From Flaveria trinervia (Eukaryota; Streptophyta; Magnoliopsida; Asterales; Asteraceae): a DNA stretch of 64,000 nt. The notes beneath the pieces were generated by a model that saw only the letters and a program-made list of their open reading frames with translations, made no database searches and was not told the origin of the DNA. The position numbers were made by a program, and so were the translations under genes. The DNA lies in contig CM046451.1 of the NCBI GenBank assembly GCA_025506515.1, forward strand, positions 42,055,701 through 42,119,700, read 5' to 3'. Positions within the stretch are counted from its first letter, which is position 1; every line of letters begins with the position of its first letter. Shown in pieces: positions 33,240 to 42,285 of the stretch.

Positions 33240-34700
33240 CTAGTGGTGGTGGTGGTGGCTGTGGTGAAGATGGGGTTGGGTCTGTGAGATAGTGGAGGTG
33301 ATGTAGGAAGATATGATGGTAGTTGGCATATGTACAGTGGTGGGTGGTGTGGTGGTGGTAGTGGTAGCTATGGTGGCTGTGGTGGTGGATGGTGTGGCTG
33401 TAGAAGTGGTAGTGGTGGTGGTAGACGTATTGGCTGTGGTGGTGACGAAGGTGAGTCTTCTCTTCTTCTTCTTCTGGCCAAGGGGCTGAGCCATCCTTTT
33501 CTTCCTCGATCCAGTCGAGGTGGATGCTCCCCCTAGAACACGCCTAGCTAACTCAAGGGCCCAGCTAGGATCTTCAGCAATCGCTCTCGAATCCTTGGGG
33601 CGTTCACCAACCGCCCAGAGTCCACACTCTGTGTGAACAACCTTGCTTCCCACAGTCCTTGTCAAGGGCTCCTCATCCGACTCTTCTTCCTCCTCACCGG
33701 GTATGAAGTCCTGGTGGAAACCCGCTGACTCAGCTATGTCGCCTGTTGGGGCAGATACTAGAGGAATAACATCTGAAGTTGTGCCCCTCGATGGAATAGG
33801 CATATCATTCCTAGCATCCCCACTGTCATCATCGTCTAAATCATGCTCTGGGAGCAATAGCCTCTCATCGTCTGAATCGCTGTCATCATGACGCCACTTG
33901 TGTCTACCTGGCGCCACATATCTTTCATTGGCCAGATGGCCGATCAACCTCTTTACCTGGGGCTTTACCTGCTTGCCCCGATACACTCTCAGGCGACCCA
34001 AAGTCGTGTCATCCATAATCTCAAAGGCAACCTCATCATGGCTCTCTTTGGGAAGTAATGGCAACTTCTCGTTGAAGATCAGCTGCAGAAATCTGGGGTA
34101 CATACAAAAACCCTCCTTCCCCTTGGCCTCCAGATTCTTCACCAGATATGAGAAGATCATGCTCGAGAAGCTGAAGGGGAGGTTCAGCACCAGTGCCACA
34201 TATGCATTCTGAATCTGGTCTGACAGGTCATCAAACCCACCCCTCCGAGAAGCAATACACTTCAGGATCACATGCGCCAAGTACTTATACTGGGGACACA
34301 GGTTGCTCTTGTTGAGCACACCTGAGTTGATGTCCCTAACAAACTTGATCATGAGAAAGCAACCCCTGACTATAAATGGATGTAGTTTGGTGGGGTGATC
34401 AGTATCGTCCCCAAAATTAAGTACTCTCTGGATGTCAGCTGCTGTAATCTCAATATCATGACCATGAATGGAGCTCCGTATGCTGTAAGGCTCACGTGAA
34501 CGATCTACGAAGGCATTTTCCCAGAGAGCCTGATGTAACGACCTGTAAGGAGTACACGGTGTGGATATGGCTTTATGTATCTAAGAACGTTGAAGGAACA
34601 CAATGATCTCTGTAAACTCGGCCCCATTCCGAGTCGTATGGTCCAAATGAGCACATATATTGTGCTTCGGATTGATGGACCATCTATCATCCATTGACAT
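33240..34700 (-). pseudogene. ORF3 (env-like) of S3b, nearly open
   Basis: The ATG at 34700 gives MSMDDRWSINPKHN. One TAG (34583-34581, codon 40) interrupts an otherwise single frame of about 486 codons. It carries the shared ORF3 blocks IEITAADIQRVLNFGD and GFCMYPRFLQLIFNEKL, aligning with S1b and S2c. An acidic, Asp/Ser-rich middle and EEEEESDEEP follow, then RKKRMAQPLGQKKKKRR, a nuclear-localisation-like basic cluster. A long Thr/Ser/Ala tract and a His-rich C-terminus (HLHHSHHHHH) end at TAG 33242-33240. No signal peptide or membrane helix is evident. Function is unknown. Confidence 0.75.
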
Positions 34701-34739
34701 GAAACACAGGACACAGAACCATTAGAAAGTCATACATTC

Positions 34740-35720
34740 AATATTCAGTTCAAGGTGTACAGTTTAAATTCAATCTGATTCAATCGTGCAAATGAATCAT
34801 GCGACTGAAGTCAGTCGGTTGTCCTTTCATGCGACTGAGCTCTTTCGGGTGAATGAGACATGCGACTTAGTTCAATCTGTTGGCTGAGTCTGCGATTGGT
34901 TCACTCAGCTTACTTAGTTCATTCGCATGGTGCATTCGGCCGATTGACCCAATCGCAAGATTCAAGCGTGCGATTGGAGTTCATCCGGTCGACCAGTCGC
35001 TTGTCCCACTGTTCAGTCGCCTGTGGTTCGAATCTTGACCAAATCAAGTAATTTAACATGGTTTAATGGTCCATTAGACTCGCCATCTTGTCACTAATAA
35101 CCTATTAAACTTAATTTTTAACATTTTGCTTAGTTTATGTTGGTTATTAGGTCATTTACAGTCTGGTTCTTGTTTCACTCGAATATCACAAATTTGGGTT
35201 AATGTCTTCTGATTTTGGTAAGATTTCACTGCAATATACCTGTATAATCAACAACCCACATCAGAAGATCAATAAAGATGTAAAAACAAGGTCTAGAGGA
35301 ATTTCGGCAGAGTAACGGTTCTTGGTGCGATTTAGGAGCGATTGAGGGTGATGAGTGGAATGCGATCGACTATGGCCCTTTAAATACTGAAGCTGAGTTC
35401 AATCGACCGACTGGCCTCATTCGCTCAGTTCATTCGGGCGACTGAGGCTTAGTCGTGCGATTGGCCCAGTCAGTCGCGTTCAGTTGGCCGACTGAGTCTT
35501 AGTCGGTCGGCTGACTCATTCGTGCGCTTTCATTCGCACCTTCAGTGAACCGACTGAGTCTCAGTCAGTCGACTGACTCATTCACACCCTTTCATTCGGT
35601 CGAATGGATCATTCTGATAAGCCATTCAGGTGAATAGCTCAATCTCATGTCCAGTCGTGCGAATGGGATCCATTCGCATGGTTGGTCCATACTTATGATC
35701 TAGTCGTGCGAATGGGTTAC
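34740..35720 (-). repeat. Family-3 palindrome-rich pol-ORF3 spacer (S3b)
   Basis: Dense GCGACTGA, TCAGTCG, CATTCG and GCGAATG words with paired arms, strongest at 34785-35030 and 35395-35715. A sub-stretch (35040-35390) is ordinary AT-rich sequence. It occupies the same place as the family-1 and family-2 spacers. No ORF is supported. Confidence 0.8.
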
Positions 35721-35769
35721 ACTTATGAACATTTAGCACTTAAACCCTTTTTACCTGTTGAAATTAACA

Positions 35770-35925
35770 TTATTAGCATTTGATCATCTCAAACATGATC
35801 CTTTTAAACAATTTAGTCACCTCAGACCTGCCTTTTAAACTATTTAGTCACCTCAGACGTGACCCTTTTAAACTTTGAAAACACATGTGGCCATCTCAGA
35901 CATGACCCTTTTAGGTGAGTTAATC
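35770..35925. repeat. Imperfect 35-45 bp tandem repeat, about four copies
   Basis: Units of the form ATCTCAGACATGACCCTTTT followed by AAACTATTTAGTCACC, starting near 35785, 35821, 35850 and 35890. It is next to the palindrome spacer of S3b. Confidence 0.75.
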
Positions 35926-35929
35926 CCAT

Positions 35930-37040
35930 ACTGATTTTCATGATATAGTCCGACGAACAAACAAACTAAAATGACTAACTAACTAAAAACTTAAACTAAA
36001 TACAAAAATAAAACTTGTTTTGAACTTTTTGTGAGAGATAAATCCTAATATTGGCAGCTTCAATTTAGTTTGACCACACCTGGACCAATTTGATTTTGGA
36101 ATCATACAGGCAAGTCAAATCATTTGGGACTTGTTATCAAAACCTTTTGATGCTTAATTCTTGGTTTTCATCCGGAGTCGTTAGCAAATTTAGGAAATGA
36201 AACTGGTACTATTAGATTCCCACATTGATTTGAACTTTCAAGAATTGCAGCCACAATGATTGTCAGTATATTTGTCCTCTTGAATCCATACACAGACTTT
36301 AGACATAAACTGGTGATAGTTTTAGGTTTAATTATTTCAACTAACATTTTTGGATCCCACACTTATATGGTAATCAACATTCCACAGGAGCTTTTGAGCG
36401 GTCTACGGGTATTTTTACTAGAAGAGACTATTCTTAGAGCTTTCAAAGAGAAGCCAATCCTGAGGTCAATGCCATCGCACAACAAAGAGGCGGCAAACAA
36501 CAATGAATTCTAGAATATCTTAGTTATGCTTATCCTTAGGTCAGTGCCATCGCACAGCAGAGAGGCACACAACCTATCTTCTTGTTAGGGCAACTAAATT
36601 TTCTTTTGCATAGAATGCACCAACAACATATGTCATTAGCTTGATAGCATTTGTCTTTCATTTTTTTCGTGCTTTGCTCTATTTATGGTCATCCGCACAC
36701 ATTTGTGGCGTTTACATGCTCATTAGCCCTTATTGGAATATTGTTGATTATGTTAACCAGTGATAAGATGGCAGCCCACAGTCAGTTGAACACCTTAGTT
36801 TGATCATGAGATCACCAGTCAGGTCTAATCATCTATTGTGTTGAATCTACCCACATATCATTTGTGGTCTAGCAACCTCTAGGTCTACTTTCTTTGTGTT
36901 ACCTTAGTAGTTACTAGTTTTTCTATCATCTTCCCTTTTTATTGCTTAGACTGCACAGACTTATACTTTGAATTTTGCATCTTTTCTAAATTAAAATTTT
37001 AAAGTCCCTTTTGATTTGTTCCTTTGTACTATCATTTTCC
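35930..37040. other. Unrecognised sequence in the pol position of S3b
   Basis: About 1.1 kb where integrase, RT and RNase H would be expected. Neither strand shows RT or RNase H motifs. Short frames (36168-36362 minus, 36256-36513 plus) have no recognised family. A 30-bp direct repeat with GCCATCGCACA and AGAGGC cores occurs at 36461-36492 and 36540-36571. It is either heavily decayed pol or foreign sequence that replaced it. Confidence 0.4.
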
Positions 37041-37042
37041 AA

Positions 37043-37405
37043 AAGGTTTGAATCGGTATCACAGATACGATCTACTTTATATCAGCTATCCACTCCTTCT
37101 CCCTTGGTTATTAGGACGTAACACTTCTTGTTGTCTAATACGACTTTAAAACCTTTATCACAGATTTGGGAAACAGAAAGTAAGCTGTTTTGAAGTTGTT
37201 GAACGTAGTTCACCTTATCAAACTTAACTTTCTGATTTCCAACTACTCCCTAAGTTGTGATATAGCCTCCCTTGTTTCCAGCAAACGAAACATGCCCTCC
37301 TTTTATTTGCTTGACGTTTGATAAAAGAGCCCTGTTTCCTGTCATGTGCCTAGATGCTCCGCTGTCTACAATCCACGTGTTGGTTTCAGCACTGTAGCGA
37401 ACACC
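37043..37405 (-). pseudogene. pol: Protease and integrase start of S3b pol
   Basis: Directly after the acceptor-like site the minus strand reads GVRYSAETNTWIVDSGASRH, then MTGNRALL, the copia protease DSG active site. GGHVSFAGNKGGYITT and VNYVQQLQNSLLSVSQICDK (protease-to-integrase region) follow, and homology is lost near 37043. One stop interrupts ITT*GVVGN near 37250. In this copy the protease is in the same frame as the end of gag, separated only by the gag TAA. Confidence 0.8.
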
Positions 37406-37436
37406 CTGCACATACAATGTAAAACATTAGTTTAGG
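37404..37436 (-). promoter_or_regulatory. Splice-acceptor-like site at gag/protease boundary (S3b)
   Basis: Gag ends K-A-W-V-P-N-L-N followed by TAA (37429-37427). The stop sits inside ACTAATG, a CTRAY-type branch point. After TTTTACATTGTATG comes TGCAG|GG with AG ending at 37406, 21 nt past the stop. Same design as in S1a, S2c and S2d. Confidence 0.5.
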
Positions 37437-40253
37437 TTAGGAACCCAAGCCTTTACTGGCTTGGGTTTCCCAGAGGCATCACACATCATGAATTCACCCA
37501 TGGACCCTTAGAGGGTGAGGGTAGCTCAGGTTCCTTCTTGTCATCATTATCAGACACAGAGGATGACTTCTCTTTCCATAAGCCAGATTTGTGCAATGCT
37601 TGTTTGTGATAAAGAGTCGTCTGGCTAATGGGTTGAACGTTAGGTTCACTAGTTCTTCTAGGTGGAGTTAAAGAACTCCTCTTAGAATACCTAGGTTTTG
37701 AATCCTGAAGTTCAATCTTCTTCCTAGGTGTCTGATAGTAAGGACAAAAGGAAGGAATGTGTCCATACTCTCCACAGTTGTAGCACGACCAGCTACCAAC
37801 TTTATGATTAAACTTTCTTTGTGGAGATGTGTGTGACACCCTAGTAACATCACTTAGTTTGGGTTTTGACTCTGTTTCTTTTGATGTTTTCTTCTATTTA
37901 ACAAAATCAATTGTTTTAACATTTTTAACATCTTTTTCCTTTTGGTTAACTGGTTTTTGACATGAAGCTTGTGAAAGATTAACATTAGCAGTCCTTTTAG
38001 ATTCAGATTTTGACTTTGTTTGACTTGGACTTTATATTAACCTTTTCAAATTCTTTTTCCAGATTAACACAAGGCATTTTACCCTTTGCCTTTGAAGTGG
38101 GCTCCTTTTGTTTTGTTCCAAATTCAATTGATGAACATGAGGAATCTGGATCACTAACAAGAGGAGTAGACACCACATGATCCTTGATGGAGTTGTTATT
38201 TGTTGGTCTACTCTTAGTGTTCATCAAGGTCTCAGGTGGTGGTGGAATCACTTTATAACCCAAACCCTCCCCGTTGTTTCTTTCTCTCACTAAGTGTTGG
38301 ACAATGTGTGATGAACTTGTCCAACTGTGTAGTTTTTGCTTTAATGAGTTTACTTCTACTTCTAAGACTGACTTTTGCTTCTTAGTGTCTTCTAGGGAGT
38401 TAAGATAGTACCTAATGTCATTAGCTTGGTTAAATGCAACTACTTCAGTTTCCCTAAGCTGTTTGGTCAAAAGTTCTATCGTTTCTTTGTAACTATGCTC
38501 ATTTTGTTTTAAAACTCTATTAGCCTCAGTGCACAGTTGCAAATCCTTTACTAAGTTATCATTATGATCTAATAACCTAGCAAATTTCTCATCTATGCTA
38601 TCTCTAAAAGTATCACGATCAAAACAAGCATGATTTTTAAACAGTTGGTCAGGGGTACATACCTGAGGAGGTTCAGAGGAGTTAGCCATCAACGCAGCAT
38701 CAGATGTCTCTGGTTCTGGTGATTCTGTCTTTGCTGTTGAGATCCCTTCTTCAGGCTTGTAGCTGACCTCAGTTGCAGTTGTCTCTTCAATATTTGATAT
38801 CGCTCTCTCAACTGCAATATCTCCCTCACTCGCAGAATCATCATCTAAATCTTCTAAACTGGCAATATTAGACTCCCCTAGAAAGACAAACCAAACCTCC
38901 AGTCCTGTCCTTCATCATTATGAGTATACAAGGCTTTTGGATCCTTGCTTGATGAAGTGGAACTGCTAGCTTGCTTGTCTTGACAAGTGAAGGACGAGAA
39001 TGGGTTCCCGTTCCCAGTCTTCTTGGGCTTCACACATTCTCTCTTGAAGTGCCCCTTTTCTCCACAGTTAAAGCAGGTCACTTTACTCTTGTCAAAGCCA
39101 AATATGGTATCCTTAGTAGCAACCAAGTTCTGTCCTGTCTTTTTCACAAACTTCTTCGCCCTCCGGATAGCACTAGCTAAGGCCCACATAATGTCAATTC
39201 TTTCCAGCTCCATTTCATCCACCTGCTTGTAGTCCTCATCTGCCAGATGGCAGTTTCCAATCTTTCCAGCAACAAGTCCATCATAAGAATGAACCACTGC
39301 TGCCAAAAGATCCATTGCTCTCGAGCTACTTCTACAGTCACGTTTCCAAGATTCTCAGTCTTTAGTCTGGTAGCATTTGCTTCGGATCTGATATATTGGG
39401 TACTAGAAGACCCTGACGTTTCTGATCCTGAAGGAGAGACTTGTGAAGGACCAGATGAGCTTGACACAAACGCAGTCTGAAGAGGTGCTCCAGACGTCTT
39501 ATCTTGAGGCGTAGCATTGTACAAAGCTGTATTCTAAGTGTGCGAAGACTTATGAGCTCTGTACTTCATCCTAAGTGCTTCTTCTCGCAGCTTTAGAATG
39601 AAGTCATTGATATCCAACTTTGCCAGCATCTCATTCTGTCTCAGATTTGACACAAATGAAGCCCACTTTTCCGGCAACCCATCTGCGAAATTTGACACCT
39701 TTTCTTCCATGGTAGTAGCAACACCATGTGTATGCATTTCACTCATCAGATGGTAGAATCTATCGATAACATCGTCCAACCTCTCGTTTCCCATCGATGA
39801 GAAGTTGTCAAATTCTTTCTTCAGTTCCTTAGCTTTAATTGCCTTCAGCGAAGCATTCCCGTCGTATCTCTTTTCCAGCTCATCCCACAACTTCATGGCC
39901 TGCTTATTCTCCGAGTACTGGTGGAAAATATCTTTAGGAATAGACTGTGTAATCAATGCATAAACTCTCTTCTCTGCATTATACTTAACTTTCTGAGCAT
40001 CACTCATCCCTCCCAAAGTAAGCTTTACCCCATCTGCTCCCACCGACATACTATACCCAATCTCGATAGCTTCCTACAAATTTGGATCCACTCCATTGAG
40101 GTAGATCTCAAAACGTTGTTTCCAGTGGGGAAACTCATCTAACGTTAAGAGTTTTGGTGGTTTATTATGATTCCCCACCTCACTCTCAAGCAACAGTAGG
40201 TTCTGGATCCTTGAGTCCTTGCCGGCAATAAACGCTGACATCTGATCTTCCAT
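37427..40253 (-). pseudogene. gag: gag of S3b, degenerate
   Basis: ATG at 40253 (MEDQMSAFIAGKDSRIQNLL). The capsid region has WKQRFEIYLNGVDPNL, LWDELEKRYDGNASLKAIK and a UBN2-type helix set (39534-40049). A Ser-rich linker and IDIMWALASAIRRAKKFVK precede the first knuckle, CFNCGEKGHFKREC (about 39075-39033). The coiled coil ANRVLKQNEHSYKETIELL and DIRYYLNSLEDTKKQKSVLE spans 38650-38330. The second knuckle, CYNCGEYGHIPSFC, lies at about 37785-37743. The end is the TAA at 37429-37427. Stops or frameshifts occur near 40075, 39535, 39310, 38880, 38010 and 37490, but the protein can be followed from end to end. It is about 940 codons long, large for a copia gag, as expected of Sireviruses. Confidence 0.88.
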
Positions 40254-40256
40254 CAC

Positions 40257-40734
40257 GATTAACCTTTAAGTTTACTAACCAAACTATCAAACTGGTGCGA
40301 CTGGGTGATGCGAATGGGCTATCCGTGCGAATGAACTATGCGATTGGTTCAATCGTGCTACTGAACTAACCGATTGGTTCAGTCGTGCGAATGAAGCTGA
40401 TGCCTATGAACACTGTGAACGGATGGTTCAGTCGTACGAATGGAGATGCGACTCAGTCCAATCGTGCGTCTGGTGTATGTGAATGAAGTCCAGTCGTGCG
40501 AATGGCTCACTCGTGCGACTGAAACTACTGTTTTGCAAAAATTTATAGGTTAAACGTGTTTTAGCCGTAAAATTTCGAAATTTCGTAAACCCTAATCGCC
40601 TAAGGCCGTAGAAACCGAAAATTGATGAGCAGGAAACGTCCAAGATAACTTTTGACACAAAAGATTGCATTCTTAGTGTAAAAACACAAACTTTTTATCA
40701 ATTTTGATTGAATCACACGTAATCAAGAGCCAGG
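40257..40734 (-). repeat. S3b leader with family-3 palindromic words
   Basis: Between PBS and gag; GCGACTGG, GCGAATGAAC, GTTCAATCG and CAGTCGTGCGAATG words at 40295-40530, parallel to the S3a leader. The remainder to the PBS resembles 21755-21954. Confidence 0.65.
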
Positions 40735-40746
40735 GCTCTGATACCA
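40735..40746 (-). other. Primer binding site of S3b
   Basis: Minus-strand TGGTATCAGAGC, matching initiator tRNA-Met, two bases from the LTR. Confidence 0.9.
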
Positions 40747-40748
40747 CT

Positions 40749-41482
40749 TGTTAGGACCTGGTATTTGAACGAAATACCGAATGATTAACGTGTAGACCAA
40801 ACCAAATAGTGCGGAATCCTATTTGATTGGCGATCCAATCAGTGAGAACGCATGTAGAATCAGTAAAGTATTGAATCAAACGTTAAGAATCGATTAGGAA
40901 TCGATCTACAACGTTCTATGAACTTGGAGTATCAACTTGGAGACTTCTGGATGGCTAGGGTACGTCTGGAGTCGAAATAGAATGAATGCTCTCGTTTTTC
41001 CACGAATTAGGTTGTATTTATAGGTTAGTATTGTTCATTCGTGCGACTGAACCATTAGTATGGTTCAGTCGTGCGATTGAACCATGCGGTTGTTTCATCC
41101 GCACGACTGAGTGTTCAGTCGTGCGACTGAGCCAATCTTATGTTACAATCATACGACTGATCCAGTCTCCTGGTTTAGTCGTGCGACTGAGTCATTCGTA
41201 TGAAGTTATTCATGCGTATCATCCATTCGCATGGGCCATTCGCATGAGAACTTCATTTTGTTAAGTTTGAATGTATTAATTAATGTAACATTATGTGTAA
41301 CAATTCAAACAACCACAAACCTAATTAACCAATTCAACATTGACTCATTAATGAGATATTAAACATTATAAATAACAAACAAACAATATCATTTCATTAA
41401 TCATCCCAAGCATTTCCTCAGAATCAGACAAACAAGATCTATCACATTCATATCATGATCTAGGAACATACATGTATCAACA
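40749..41482 (-). repeat. 5' LTR of S3b (family 3, 734 bp)
   Basis: Minus strand starts TGTTGATACATGTATG at 41482 and ends CAGGTCCTAACA at 40749, next to the PBS. It matches the S3a LTR. It contains perfect or near-perfect palindromes such as TCAGTCGTGCGACTGA at 41115-41130 and a longer GGTTCA..TGAACC one at 41062-41083. Confidence 0.9.
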
Positions 41483-42194
41483 GAACTCTACTTCCGAAGA
41501 CAAATGCATACTTCCGAAGTTCAAGCCTCGGAAGAATAAAGTAAAGACCACTTCCAAAGTATGATGAATAGAAGAAGTCTCCAAGCCTTGGAAGAAGCAG
41601 CCTCTTCCAAAGTATAAAGTGGCTTCAGAAGTACTTACTCTTCCGAAGCCATTTAACCTTCAGAAGACACTGCTATAACCAATGGACATAAGTATGGTCT
41701 CTGACACTCCGCTGCAGACTTCTGATACAGCATGGCTTCTTCCTAAAGAACCATGTTGTTGACCATACTTTATTCCACTATTTACCTTTTCGTGATAGTA
41801 CAGTTGCCATCTTTAGTTGGGGACAAAAGGTAAGTCAGGGACATGTCCTGACTACCAAATTTCAAATAAGACTTTATCTGAGATACCTTAACTATAGTCT
41901 TGTAGTATAGGCCTTAGCGAAAGGATCCCAGCTGGTATCAAAGTATATCCAGCTGTAGATAGTATTATATATAGGTTCTCCTTGTAACTCATAGAGGTAA
42001 GATTATCATCTGCTTGTAAGAGTCTTTGTATCTTGAGTTGAGAATCAATATATAAAAGTATCTTGAAATCATCTTTCTATGTTCTTAGTTACTTTTCATA
42101 TTGTGATCAACTCTTATTGATTCTTACCCGAGTGTGATTCTAGGTGAGTTTGAGAGAAAACCTTTGTATTTAAGTGACAAACACCGATCCTGCA
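41483..42194 (+). repeat. 5' LTR of S2c (family 2), 5'-truncated, 712 bp
   Basis: Aligns without gaps to 53095-53806 of the 3' LTR, with about 37 differences by hand count (about 5%). A TATTATATATAGG TATA region lies near 41962. CTTCCGAAG words occur at 41490-41670. It ends CGATCCTGCA before the PBS. Confidence 0.92.
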
Positions 42195-42196
42195 AT

Positions 42197-42208
42197 TGGT
42201 ATCAGAGC
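42197..42208 (+). other. Primer binding site of S2c
   Basis: TGGTATCAGAGC, two bases after the LTR end, for initiator tRNA-Met. Confidence 0.92.
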
Positions 42209-42285
42209 TTCTCAGGCTCTTGATTACGTGATCTAACCATCCAAATCAACCTGTTTTCACTCCTCCCTACCACCCACTCACTCAA

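Larger units (their letters stand above)
33194..41482 (-). mobile_element. Ty1/copia Sirevirus-like element S3b (family 3), 3'-truncated with internal replacement
   Basis: Minus strand: 5' LTR, PBS, palindrome leader, gag, protease and the start of integrase. From 37040 down to about 35930 the sequence is no longer recognisable as pol, then come a palindrome spacer and ORF3. The 3' LTR is missing. Its LTR end at 41482 abuts S2c LTR sequence at a position equivalent to 53095 of the S2c 3' LTR, so it inserted in the S2c 5' LTR. The left end joins S2b pol, which implies a later deletion that removed the S3b 3' LTR, the first part of the S2c LTR and flanking DNA. Confidence 0.85.

Noticed and set aside
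33330..33536. Gly/Cys-rich plus-strand frame
   Set aside because: It is the shadow of Thr/Ser/Ala codons in the minus-strand ORF3 of S3b.
36168..36513. Short hydrophobic frames on both strands as a possible transposon accessory gene
   Set aside because: Neither shows a known motif or start context; the overlap on opposite strands suggests chance.
42197..42208. TGGTATCAGAGC as part of a tRNA gene
   Set aside because: Only the complement of the tRNA 3' end is present, directly after each LTR; these are primer binding sites.
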